DNA of 22,512 nt from JBALVO01 sp036961445 (lineage in GTDB: Bacteria; Pseudomonadota; Gammaproteobacteria; Pseudomonadales; Halieaceae): positions 1 through 22,512 of the forward strand of contig JBALVO010000058.1 of assembly GCA_036961445.1 (NCBI GenBank), written 5' to 3'. Numbering within the stretch: the first letter of the stretch is position 1; each line of letters begins with the position of its first letter. Under the pieces are notes generated by a model. The model did no database searches. It was given only the letters and a program-made list of their open reading frames with translations, and had not been told where the DNA came from. The translations under genes and the position numbers were made by a program. This document shows, in pieces, positions 6,471-14,738 of the stretch.

Positions 6471-9216
6471 ACAGCTTGCCGTGGCACTGTTTGTATTTCT
6501 TACCGCTGCCGCAAGGGCAGGGATCGTTGCGCCCTACCTTGGGATGATCGCGGGTAAAGGTCTCGGGAATCGCCGCCGTAGGCTCGCCAAGCTGCTCCGC
6601 CTGAGTGCCGGACATACCGGAGGCTTGCGCATGCTGAAACGCCAGGTGTTCACGCTGGGCTGCCTCGCGGCGCTGCTGCTCGATCAACGCGGCTTCATCT
6701 TCACGCTGAATCTGTATGTGACTGAGGAATTTCACCACCTCGTATTTGAGACTGGTAAGTAACTCCTCAAACAGTTCGAAGGACTCGCGCTTGTACTCCT
6801 GCTTGGGGTTCTTCTGGGCATAGGCGCGCAAATGAATACCCTGGCGCAAGTGATCCATGGTGGCAAGATGCTCTTTCCACAAGGTATCGAGCACCTGCAA
6901 CATGATCTGTTTTTCAATCTTGCGCATGTCCGGGCCCACGCCCGCACTCTTGGTGTCATAGGCTGCCTGTATTTCCGTGGCAATCTTCTCGCGCAGGGCT
7001 TCTTCGTGCAAGGTATCGTCTGCTTCCAACCAGCTTGTTAACGGCAGCGCAGCGGCAAACTCGGTTTCGAGCTGTTTCTCCAGCCCGGGCACATCCCACT
7101 GCTCCTCCACGCTCATGGGCGGAATATGGTTATTGACCACTTCGGTTACCACGTCCTGGCGTATCGTGGTGATGGTTTCGGAAATATCAGCCTCAGTCAA
7201 CAGGTCGTTACGCTGCTGGTAGATGATCTGGCGCTGGTCATTGGCCACATCGTCGTATTCCAGCAACTGCTTACGGATATCAAAGTTACGACCTTCTACC
7301 TTGCGCTGGGCCTTTTCGATGGCATTGGTCACCATGCGATGCTCTATGGCTTCACCCTTCTCCATACCCAGTGCCTGCATGAAGTTCTTCACCCGATCAG
7401 AGGCAAAAATGCGCATCAGGTTATCTTCCAGCGACAGGTAAAAACGCGACACACCCGGGTCACCCTGGCGTCCGGCACGGCCGCGCAGTTGGTTGTCGAT
7501 GCGCCGCGATTCGTGGCGTTCAGTGCCAAGGATATGCAAACCACCGGAGGCCAGTACCTGGTCGTGCCGCACTTGCCAGTCCTCACGCACTGTTGTCTTT
7601 TTAGCTTCATCCACATCGCCCAAGGCGGCCAGCTCTGACTCCAGATTGCCACCCAGTACGATATCGGTACCACGACCCGCCATGTTGGTGGCAATGGTAA
7701 CCACACCAGGCCGCCCGGCCTGGGCAATAATTTCGGCTTCCTGCTCGTGGTACTTGGCGTTCAGTACCTTGTGGTCAATCTTGCCTTTGCGAAAACGCTC
7801 GGACATGGCCTCGGACGTCTCAACCGACGCGGTTCCCACCAGTACCGGGGCACCGTTATCCATGCACTCTTTGACATCGGCGACGATGGCATCAAACTTT
7901 TCTTCACCGCTCAAATAGACCAGATCGTTAAGATCCTTGCGCAGCTGTAGCACATTGGTGGGTATCACCAGCACCTCCAGTCCATAGATCTGGCGAAATT
8001 CGAAGGCCTCGGTATCAGCGGTACCGGTCATACCCGCCAGCTTGTTGTAGAGACGGAAATAGTTCTGGAACGTCGTGGACGCCAGCGTCTGGCTCTCACT
8101 TTGTATGGACACTCCCTCTTTGGCTTCAATGGCCTGGTGCAGGCCTTCGGACAGGCGCCGCCCGGCCATGGTCCGACCCGTGTGCTCGTCAATCAACACC
8201 ACCTGACCGTCCTGGACAATGTACTCAACATCCCGGTGAAACAGGGCGTGCGCACGCAGGCCAGAATACACATGGTGCAGCAAGTTGAGATTGGTAGCGC
8301 CATACAGGCTATCGCCTTCTTCCAGCAAACCCTCGCTGATCATCAGTTCTTCAATGAACTCATGCCCGGCCTCGGTCATTTCCACCTGGCGCTGCTTTTC
8401 ATCGATGGTGTAGTGTCCTTCTTCCCCTTGACCTTCCCCTTCCCCTTCCCCTTCACCTTCGGTTTCGGCTTTGAACTTGAGGAGGGGAATCATGCGATTA
8501 ATGCGCTTGTACAGCTCGGAACTGTCTTCAGACGCGCCGGATATAACCAACGGCGTACGCGCTTCATCGATCAGAATGGAGTCCACCTCATCCACGATGG
8601 CAAAGTTCAAGTCGCGCTGTAAACGATCTTCCATCGAAAATGCCATGTTGTCGCGCAAGTAGTCGAAGCCAAACTCGTTATTAGTGCCGTAAATGATATC
8701 CGAGGTATACGCCTCGCTCTTGTGTTCCTGCAACTGTCCCGACTTGATCACACCGACGGAAATACCCAGAAATTCATAGAGCGGCCCCATCCAGTGGGCA
8801 TCGCGATTGGCCAGGTAATCGTTCACGGTGATCAGGTGCACGCTGTGTCCAGTCAGCGCATTGAGATAGGCCGGCAGGGTCGCCACCAGGGTCTTACCTT
8901 CACCGGTACGCATCTCGGCAATTTTCCCCTCGTGCAGGGCCATACCGCCAATGAGCTGTACATCAAAATGGCGCAGTCCCAGCACCCGCTCACCGGCCTC
9001 GCGTACCACGGCAAAGGCTTCGGGAAGCAACTTTTCCAGGCTTTCGCCGGCGCTCAGGCGCTGCTTGAACTCTTCCGTTTTTGCCGCTAGCTGCTCGTCA
9101 CTCAGGGCTTTAATACCGTCTGCCAGGGCATTGATCTGCTTGACCACCTTGCCCATGCGCTTCAGCTCCCGACCATTGCGCGTGCCGAAAATGGTTTTCA
9201 GTGTTTTACTAATCAT
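6469..9216 (-). CDS. secA: Preprotein translocase ATPase SecA
   Basis: SecA is the motor that pushes unfolded preproteins through SecYEG. The protein is 915 aa (E. coli 901). Walker A MRTGEGKT is at 102-109 and the Walker B/DEAD-like region DEVDSILIDEAR at 209-220. The second nucleotide-binding domain shows NMAGRGTDIVLGG (511-523) and the arginine-finger region QLRGRAGRQGD (576-586). The C-terminal zinc-binding SecB/lipid-binding tail has C900, C902, C911 and H912. A (Glu-Gly)n run at 253-262 lies in a loop that is variable in this family. The ATG at 9216 gives the typical ISKTLKTIFGTRN N-terminus. No secM-like regulator precedes it; the upstream neighbour is an M23 peptidase 80 bases away, so SecM-type arrest control is not evident here. 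Confidence 0.98.
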   Translation of the reverse strand: MISKTLKTIFGTRNGRELKRMGKVVKQINALADGIKALSDEQLAAKTEEFKQRLSAGESLEKLLPEAFAVVREAGERVLGLRHFDVQLIGGMALHEGKIAEMRTGEGKTLVATLPAYLNALTGHSVHLITVNDYLANRDAHWMGPLYEFLGISVGVIKSGQLQEHKSEAYTSDIIYGTNNEFGFDYLRDNMAFSMEDRLQRDLNFAIVDEVDSILIDEARTPLVISGASEDSSELYKRINRMIPLLKFKAETEGEGEGEGEGQGEEGHYTIDEKQRQVEMTEAGHEFIEELMISEGLLEEGDSLYGATNLNLLHHVYSGLRAHALFHRDVEYIVQDGQVVLIDEHTGRTMAGRRLSEGLHQAIEAKEGVSIQSESQTLASTTFQNYFRLYNKLAGMTGTADTEAFEFRQIYGLEVLVIPTNVLQLRKDLNDLVYLSGEEKFDAIVADVKECMDNGAPVLVGTASVETSEAMSERFRKGKIDHKVLNAKYHEQEAEIIAQAGRPGVVTIATNMAGRGTDIVLGGNLESELAALGDVDEAKKTTVREDWQVRHDQVLASGGLHILGTERHESRRIDNQLRGRAGRQGDPGVSRFYLSLEDNLMRIFASDRVKNFMQALGMEKGEAIEHRMVTNAIEKAQRKVEGRNFDIRKQLLEYDDVANDQRQIIYQQRNDLLTEADISETITTIRQDVVTEVVNNHIPPMSVEEQWDVPGLEKQLETEFAAALPLTSWLEADDTLHEEALREKIATEIQAAYDTKSAGVGPDMRKIEKQIMLQVLDTLWKEHLATMDHLRQGIHLRAYAQKNPKQEYKRESFELFEELLTSLKYEVVKFLSHIQIQREDEAALIEQQRREAAQREHLAFQHAQASGMSGTQAEQLGEPTAAIPETFTRDHPKVGRNDPCPCGSGKKYKQCHGKL
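8418..8460 (-). repeat. GAAGGG hexamer tract in secA encoding (Glu-Gly)n
   Basis: On the coding strand about five to seven copies of the hexamer GAAGGG or variants (GAAGGT, CAAGGG) run in frame and encode alternating Glu and Gly, residues 253-267 of SecA. Each unit is a whole number of codons, so slippage would change loop length without a frameshift. The corresponding loop in E. coli SecA has a single QGEGH. The middle three units are identical at the DNA level. Confidence 0.85.
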
Positions 9217-9296
9217 GGCGTTTCATCTTTTTTGAAATAGCGATCTCCGCCGGACTAAATACCAGGCGGGACAATAAAGCGAGGGAAACGTGTTAT

Positions 9297-10226
9297 TCAG
9301 CGCCGGGTGCGGGCCAGGTAACTCGAAGGGTCGACCGGGCGACCGTGTTTATAAACTTCGTAATGGACATGCGCGCCCGTAGAACGACCGCTGGAGCCCA
9401 TTAAGGCGATGGTTTCACCCTTGCGTACCAGATCACCGGGATCTACCAGATTTTCTTTGTTGTGCGCGTAGCGGGTGACATAGCCATCATCGTGCGACAC
9501 TTCCACCAGCTTGCCATAGCCGGCTTTATTACCGGTCCAGGTCACTACACCTGCGGCCACTGCCAGCACATGGGACCCTTCCTTGCCAGCAAAATCCAGG
9601 CCCTCATGCATCGACTGCTTGCCGGTAAACGGATCGCTGCGCTGTCCATAATGGGAGGAAACCCAACCCTTCTCGACGGGGCGACCGGACAGCCAGCTCT
9701 GCTCATCCAGCTTACGGTTGGTCAGCAGGGACTCAAGAATTTCCAGCTGATGCTCACGATCGGTAAGACGCGCGTCAAAACGACTCAGTTCGCTATCCAG
9801 GTCCAAAGAGGTGAAATCAACACTGAACTCACCGGCCATGGGGCCACCCAGTGCCGGGGGCTGGCTGAAATCAAACTCGCCCTCTTCCAGATCAGCCATA
9901 TTCGTGAGGTGTTCGCCCAGTGCATCAAGGCGTGTCATCCTGGCCTGCAATTCCGCCAGGTTCAGGGTCATGGCCTGCAATTGTCGTTCGGCCAGACCCT
10001 GCAGCCCCTGGAAATCGCTGGACTGCTGGTCCAGCTCGTCCTGCAGGGTATCCAGGGCCGCGCCGCGCACGGAACGCGCATCACTGTCCTGCCCCGCAAG
10101 ATAGCCCACAGCGACCATACCCAGCGGTAAACCCAGGCAACACAGGGATAGCAGCGCTCTGGACCAGCGGCCCAGCTCTATAGTGCGCGAGCCGCCGTGC
10201 TTGCGATTAATGAGAATGACTTTCAT
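9297..10226 (-). CDS. Membrane-anchored M23 (LytM-type) peptidase family protein
   Basis: This is probably a zinc endopeptidase of peptidoglycan cross-links, or an activator of other wall hydrolases, facing the periplasm. The protein is 309 aa. It has a basic cytoplasmic start (1-23), one membrane segment (about 24-44), a coiled-coil-prone region (about 55-110 and 140-170) and a C-terminal LytM domain (about 185-305). The zinc and catalytic residues are present: H207 and D211 (HEGLD), H255, and H286 and H288 (HVH). The domain therefore looks catalytically competent, unlike degenerate EnvC/NlpD activators. It sits between lpxC and secA, as in pseudomonads. Its substrate and any link to the neighbouring division genes are not shown by sequence. 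I give no symbol because several M23 paralogues exist in such genomes. Confidence 0.9.
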   Translation of the reverse strand: MKVILINRKHGGSRTIELGRWSRALLSLCCLGLPLGMVAVGYLAGQDSDARSVRGAALDTLQDELDQQSSDFQGLQGLAERQLQAMTLNLAELQARMTRLDALGEHLTNMADLEEGEFDFSQPPALGGPMAGEFSVDFTSLDLDSELSRFDARLTDREHQLEILESLLTNRKLDEQSWLSGRPVEKGWVSSHYGQRSDPFTGKQSMHEGLDFAGKEGSHVLAVAAGVVTWTGNKAGYGKLVEVSHDDGYVTRYAHNKENLVDPGDLVRKGETIALMGSSGRSTGAHVHYEVYKHGRPVDPSSYLARTRR

Positions 10227-10271
10227 TTAGGTGGTGACATGTCAAATCGGCCGCGAACTATGCCACAAAGT

Positions 10272-10294
10272 GTCCCCAATTGCCACGCGGGGAC
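10272..10294 (-). terminator. Hairpin between lpxC and the M23 gene
   Basis: A 6-base GC-rich inverted repeat, GTCCCC and GGGGAC, is separated by 11 bases. It lies 21 bases downstream of the lpxC stop on the transcribed strand. It is followed by a short ACTTTG rather than a real U tract, so it is at best a weak terminator. It could instead be a leader hairpin of the M23-secA transcript. Confidence 0.3.
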
Positions 10295-10315
10295 CATGGG
10301 TTCATTGCGCGACAG

Positions 10316-11230
10316 TCAGCCGTAGGGAATGTTATCGTCGGCGTAACAGATGGGGGCCTGGGACGTATCATCGAATGTCACTACCTCCCAGGCATCGGGC
10401 TGGGCCAACAGTACGCGAACAGCGACGTTATTGAGGCCGTGACCTGACTTATAGGCGCGATATTCGCCGATTATGCTGTTACCTGCCAGGTAAATGTCGC
10501 CAATAGCATCCAGCACCTTGTGCTTTACAAACTCGTCTTCGGAGCGCAAGCCGTCGCTATTGAGGATGCGATAGTCGTCAACCACGATAGCGTTATCGAA
10601 GCTGCCGCCAAGGGCCAGGCCCTTGGAGCGCAGGTACTCAATCTCATGCATGAAGCCGAAGGTCCGTGCCCGGCTTACCTCCCTTACAAAGGAGGTGCCG
10701 GACATGTTCATTTCGGCGTGGGCACTGCGCTCGCGAAAAACCGGTTGGTCAAAGTCGATGGTAAACGAGACCTTGAAGCCATCAAAGGGGAGGAAGCTGG
10801 CAACCTTGTCGCCGTCTTCGACTGTGACCTTGCGCTTTATGCGAATAAACTTCTTGGGCGCATCCTGTTGCTCGATCCCCGCACACTGGATCAGAAACAC
10901 GAAGGGCCCTGCACTGCCGTCCATAATGGGCACTTCCGGTGCACTGACATCAATAACAGCGTTATCGATGCCCAGACCGGACATGGCCGCCAACAGGTGC
11001 TCAACCGTAGAGACACGCTGCTGGTCTACCACCAGACAGGTGGAGAGGTTGGTGTCGCCAACATTCTCAGCCCGGGCGGGTATCTCCACCACTGGCTGCA
11101 AATCTACCCTGCGAAATACGATGCCGCTATCCACCGGCGCCGGATGAAGCGTCAGATATACTTCTTCACCCGTGTGCAGGCCAATGCCTGTGGCCTTGAT
11201 CGTATTGCGCAAAGTGCGTTGGCGTAGCAA
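10316..11230 (-). CDS. lpxC: UDP-3-O-acyl-N-acetylglucosamine deacetylase LpxC
   Basis: LpxC is the zinc amidase that performs the committed step of lipid A synthesis in the cytoplasm. The protein is 304 aa (E. coli 305). Zinc ligands are H78, H237 and D241; the catalytic residues are E77, K238 and H264 (SGHGLNN). The start codon is TTG at 11228-11230, not ATG. It gives MLRQRTLRNTI, which aligns residue for residue with the conserved LpxC N-terminus, and GGGAGA lies 5-6 bases upstream. No in-frame ATG or GTG could replace it without losing conserved sequence. The gene follows ftsZ by 74 bases, the standard order. LpxC level is tightly controlled in other bacteria by proteolysis; a weak start codon would also limit its synthesis, which is inference. 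Confidence 0.97.
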   Translation of the reverse strand: MLRQRTLRNTIKATGIGLHTGEEVYLTLHPAPVDSGIVFRRVDLQPVVEIPARAENVGDTNLSTCLVVDQQRVSTVEHLLAAMSGLGIDNAVIDVSAPEVPIMDGSAGPFVFLIQCAGIEQQDAPKKFIRIKRKVTVEDGDKVASFLPFDGFKVSFTIDFDQPVFRERSAHAEMNMSGTSFVREVSRARTFGFMHEIEYLRSKGLALGGSFDNAIVVDDYRILNSDGLRSEDEFVKHKVLDAIGDIYLAGNSIIGEYRAYKSGHGLNNVAVRVLLAQPDAWEVVTFDDTSQAPICYADDNIPYG

Positions 11231-11233
11231 AAT

Positions 11234-11240
11234 CTCTCCC
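11234..11240 (-). promoter_or_regulatory. Ribosome binding site deciding the lpxC TTG start
   Basis: GGGAGAG on the minus strand lies directly before the TTG at 11228-11230 (core GGAG to TTG, 5 bases). It supports TTG as the true start and leaves no reason to look for a start elsewhere. Confidence 0.75.
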
Positions 11241-11304
11241 GACCATCATCAGTGTTGTAAGCATGGCCAATAGGCCACCTGACACACGGTCCGGGTAGCA
11301 CCTA

Positions 11305-12480
11305 TTAGTCCGCCTGGCGACGCAAAAAAGCCGGAATATCGAAATATTCTTCGTTCGCATCTCCACCCGGCGCCGCAGTCGCAGCCTGACCACTCGCTGC
11401 TCTGCGCGTTTTGCTGCGCAGACCTGGAGGCCGATCAAACTCTTTGTAATCTGGCTCCAAGCCAACATCAGCCGCTGCTGGCTTGGGTGCAGCTTCGACC
11501 ACCTGTAAGGTCGCACGCATCACCTGACCACCCAAACCCGTAGCCACCACCGTCACCTTGATCTCTTCTGACATGGCAGGATCGATGACGGTACCAACGA
11601 CGACAGTCGCTTCTTCAGAGGCAAATTCCTCAATGGTATCGCCCACTTCAGAGAACTCACCCAAAGACAAATCCAGGCCAGCAGTGATGTTCACCAGGAT
11701 GCCACGGGCACCCGCCAGATCTATATCGTCGAGCAGGGGGCTGTTAATGGCGCGTTCAGCAGCTTCCCTGGCGCGATTCTCACCCTTGGCGCGACCGGTA
11801 CCCATCATCGCCATGCCCATTTCCGACATCACAGTACGCACATCGGCGAAATCCACGTTAATCATACCCGGACGGATAATCAGGTCGGCAATACCCTGAA
11901 CTGCGCCCAACAGTACATCATTCGCTTCTTTAAAGGCATCCAGCAAGCTGGTATTTTTTCCAAGAACTTCCAACAGTTTTTCGTTGGGAATGGTGATCAA
12001 CGAATCCACGTGCTGCTGCAGCTCAGCGACCCCTTCATGGGCGATCGACAGCCGTTTTTTGCCCTCAAAGGAAAACGGCCGAGTAACCACAGCGACGGTC
12101 AAAATACCCATTTCCCGTGCTACCTCTGCCACTACCGGGGCACCGCCCGTGCCGGTACCGCCACCCATACCAGCGGTAATAAACACCATATCAGCCCCAC
12201 GCAGGGCCTCGGCGATGCGATCACGATCTTCCATGGCCGCAGCGCGACCGATATCCGGATTAGCTCCGGCGCCCAGCCCCTTGGTGATTTCACCACCGAG
12301 CTGCAGCACTGTTTTTGACTCTATATCAGACAGCGCCTGGGAGTCAGTATTGGCGCAGATAAAATCTACGCCTTCGACGTTATTTTCAATCATGTGCTTG
12401 ACTGCGTTGCCGCCGCCTCCGCCCACGCCAATAACCTTGATTACTGCATTTGAAGGTACGGTATCTATAAGTTCAAACAT
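11305..12480 (-). CDS. ftsZ: Cell division tubulin-like GTPase FtsZ
   Basis: FtsZ polymerises into the Z ring that marks and organises the division site. The protein is 391 aa. The tubulin signature GGGTGTG is at 106-112, and the T7 synergy loop NVDFADV at 208-214 carries D210 and D213. The GTPase core ends near 317. A linker of about 60 residues rich in Ala, Pro and Gly leads to the conserved C-terminal peptide EEYFDIPAFLRRQAD (377-391), which binds FtsA and other partners. The ATG at 12480 has a clear GGGGAAAG a few bases upstream. It is 61 bases after ftsA and 74 before lpxC. I see no convincing internal promoter, although ftsZ is commonly transcribed from promoters inside the upstream genes. 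Confidence 0.98.
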   Translation of the reverse strand: MFELIDTVPSNAVIKVIGVGGGGGNAVKHMIENNVEGVDFICANTDSQALSDIESKTVLQLGGEITKGLGAGANPDIGRAAAMEDRDRIAEALRGADMVFITAGMGGGTGTGGAPVVAEVAREMGILTVAVVTRPFSFEGKKRLSIAHEGVAELQQHVDSLITIPNEKLLEVLGKNTSLLDAFKEANDVLLGAVQGIADLIIRPGMINVDFADVRTVMSEMGMAMMGTGRAKGENRAREAAERAINSPLLDDIDLAGARGILVNITAGLDLSLGEFSEVGDTIEEFASEEATVVVGTVIDPAMSEEIKVTVVATGLGGQVMRATLQVVEAAPKPAAADVGLEPDYKEFDRPPGLRSKTRRAASGQAATAAPGGDANEEYFDIPAFLRRQAD

Positions 12481-12541
12481 GGTCTTTCCCCTTTATTGAT
12501 TTGACGCACTTTCGTACGACGGCTTCCCACTTAAAAAACAA

Positions 12542-13783
12542 CTAAAAGTTACTTTGCAACCAGGCCCTGGCCCGGCTTAAAAAATTCTCTGAAGAACCGA
12601 CAGACTTACTGCCAGCGGCCCCTCCCGTGTCATCCTGGTGTTCCATACCGTACTGCAGCAAACCCACGCTGGTGGCGTAGATCGGATTGCGCACGATATC
12701 GGTAAGGCCCTGCACCATTTGCGGATAACCCACCCGCACCGGCATGTGAAAAATTTCTTCGGCCAGCTCAACCACCCCTTCCATCTTGGAAGTGCCACCA
12801 GTCAACACGATGCCCGCCGGCACCATGTCCTCAAAGCCGCTGCGCCGCAGCTCCGCCTGGATCAGGGTGAACAGCTCGTCATAGCGCGGCTCAACCACTT
12901 CAGCCAGCGCCTGGCGAGACAAATCCCGGGGAGCCCGGTCACCGACACTGGGCACCTTGATGGTTTCGTCCGCGCCGGCCAACTGGGTCAGCGCACAGGC
13001 GTACTTGATCTTTATTTCCTCGGCGTGTTGGGTAGGCGTACGCAAGGCCATGGCGATGTCGTTGGTCACCTGATCCCCGGCAATGGGGATCACCCCCGTA
13101 TGGCGGATAGAACCTTCGGTAAAGATAGCGATATCGGTGGTACCTCCGCCGATATCAACCATGCAAACACCCAGCTCGCGTTCATCTTCAGTCAGCACCG
13201 AATAACTGGAGGCCAGTTGCTCCAGGATGATCTCCTCCACCTCCAGGCCGCAGCGACGAATACATTTCTCGATGTTCTGCGCCGCGTTCACCGCACAGGT
13301 CACCAGATGCACCTTTGCTTCCAGGCGCACACCGGACATACCCAGTGGCTCCTTGATACCCTCCTGGTTATCGATGACATATTCCTGAGGCAGGATGTGC
13401 AGTATTTTCTGGTCCGCCGGTATGGCAACCGCCTGGGCAGCGTCGATCACTCGTTCCAGATCCGGGCTGTATACCTCCCTATCCTTGATCGCCACGATGC
13501 CGTGAGAATTCAGGCTGCGTACATGGCTGCCAGCAATACCCACGTAAACTGAGTGAATCTGACAACCGGCCATCAATTCCGCCTCTTCAATTGCGCGCTG
13601 AATGGATTGCACCGTAGACTCAATATTGACGACTACCCCCTTCTTCATGCCCTTGGATGGATGGGAGCCAATACCCACAATCTCTACGCGACCCTCCGGG
13701 CCGATCTCGCCAACAATCGCGACCACCTTGGAAGTCCCTATATCCAGACCTACGATCATCTTTTTGTCCTGCACGCTGCCCAT
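12542..13783 (-). CDS. ftsA: Cell division actin-like protein FtsA
   Basis: FtsA tethers FtsZ filaments to the inner membrane and recruits later divisome proteins. The protein is 413 aa (E. coli 420). The phosphate-1 loop GLDIGTSKVVAIVG (12-25) and the phosphate-2 region VDIGGGTTDIAIF are actin-fold nucleotide-binding motifs. The C-terminus ends in an amphipathic helix, LSRARAWLQSNF, typical of the FtsA membrane-targeting sequence, after a low-complexity Gly/Ser linker. The ATG at 13783 has GGGGAGA upstream; a downstream ATG (codon 9) is possible but has no better ribosome site. It starts 25 bases after ftsQ. Confidence 0.97.
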   Translation of the reverse strand: MGSVQDKKMIVGLDIGTSKVVAIVGEIGPEGRVEIVGIGSHPSKGMKKGVVVNIESTVQSIQRAIEEAELMAGCQIHSVYVGIAGSHVRSLNSHGIVAIKDREVYSPDLERVIDAAQAVAIPADQKILHILPQEYVIDNQEGIKEPLGMSGVRLEAKVHLVTCAVNAAQNIEKCIRRCGLEVEEIILEQLASSYSVLTEDERELGVCMVDIGGGTTDIAIFTEGSIRHTGVIPIAGDQVTNDIAMALRTPTQHAEEIKIKYACALTQLAGADETIKVPSVGDRAPRDLSRQALAEVVEPRYDELFTLIQAELRRSGFEDMVPAGIVLTGGTSKMEGVVELAEEIFHMPVRVGYPQMVQGLTDIVRNPIYATSVGLLQYGMEHQDDTGGAAGSKSVGSSENFLSRARAWLQSNF

Positions 13784-13808
13784 GGCAGTGTCTCCCCTAT
13801 GCTGCTCA

Positions 13809-14738
13809 TTATTGCTTCAATACCCCTGCCATTTGTGGCGGCTCAGTGAAGGCCACCGCTATGCCACTTTCGTAGCGTAAATCTATGCGCTCGATTTCCC
13901 CTGCGCGCGGCGCGAGCTCGGCGTGATAAATCGCCACAAAGCGTTGCATACGCTCCAGGAAATCCTCACTGCCCACCACCAGCGTTATACCCCCGGCAAG
14001 TACCGCTTCCACTTGCCCGCGCTCGTCCACTGCCAACTGCTCCAGGGCCAACCCCAGTGGCGCGAGTATTTCCAGCAGGCGTTGGTAGTTGTCCATCAAA
14101 GATCTGGCTGTCCCATCCGGCCCCTGTAACTGTGGCAACGACTGCCATTGCCCAGCCTTGCCCGAGTGAAAAATTTCACCTTCATGATTCAGGAACCCGT
14201 CATCGCCCCAGCGGGCAATAGGCAACTGCTCAACCACATTAATCTCCAGGGCGTTAGGCCATTTGCGGCGCACAGTCGCTTCATAAATCCAGGGCAGGCC
14301 TTCCAGCTGGGTACGAATGCGCTGTAAATCAGCCTTGAGAAAGCCACCAGCCAATTCCGGTTGCACCAGCTCCTGCACTACCGCGGTCTGCGTGTACTCC
14401 AGCTCCCCGGTTACGCTAATGCGTTGCACGGGGATACTTTGCAGCGTTATATAAGCCTGCACCGCGGCCAACAGCACCACACCCGCACCCAGCAATATCA
14501 ACAGGCGATTGAACCAGACCGATGGCTTCCGTGTGAGCTGCACCGGTTCGCGCGCATTGCGTGTCGCACCGTGACTGGGCTTGCGAGTCCGTGTGCGCTG
14601 CGATCCTGGTTTCGCTGGCATGCGCTTGTCGGACCCTGGTCGGGCCTTCACCACGCGGGGCTTGCGCGAGCGGGCCTTATCCACGGCATCGCTTGCCGCC
14701 GGTGCGCCAGTGCGCGCTTTTCTCATCGACAGGCCCAT
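13809..14738 (-). CDS. ftsQ: Cell division protein FtsQ
   Basis: FtsQ is a bitopic inner-membrane protein that links early and late divisome components through FtsB/FtsL. The protein is 309 aa. An unusually long basic cytoplasmic tail (about 1-74, rich in Arg, Lys and Pro) precedes a single membrane segment (about 75-97). A POTRA domain follows from about 102 (IPVQRISVTG), then the FtsQ beta domain. E. coli FtsQ has a tail of only about 25 residues. The ATG directly abuts the ddlB stop (TAGATG); a GGAAGGG lies upstream inside ddlB. An ATG at codon 5 is an alternative start. The long tail does not come from a doubtful start, since the coding frame is supported by coupling to ddlB. Confidence 0.95.
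   Translation of the reverse strand: MGLSMRKARTGAPAASDAVDKARSRKPRVVKARPGSDKRMPAKPGSQRTRTRKPSHGATRNAREPVQLTRKPSVWFNRLLILLGAGVVLLAAVQAYITLQSIPVQRISVTGELEYTQTAVVQELVQPELAGGFLKADLQRIRTQLEGLPWIYEATVRRKWPNALEINVVEQLPIARWGDDGFLNHEGEIFHSGKAGQWQSLPQLQGPDGTARSLMDNYQRLLEILAPLGLALEQLAVDERGQVEAVLAGGITLVVGSEDFLERMQRFVAIYHAELAPRAGEIERIDLRYESGIAVAFTEPPQMAGVLKQ

Noticed and set aside
11264..11277. Small inverted repeat TGGCC-AATA-GGCCA between ftsZ and lpxC
   Set aside because: The stem is only 5 bases and no U tract follows, so I do not call a terminator.
12638..13552. 304-residue open frame on the plus strand opposite ftsA
   Set aside because: It is a shadow of ftsA codon structure, with no recognisable motif, ribosome site or neighbour on that strand. 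The same applies to the other long antisense frames opposite secA, lpxC, murG and mraY.
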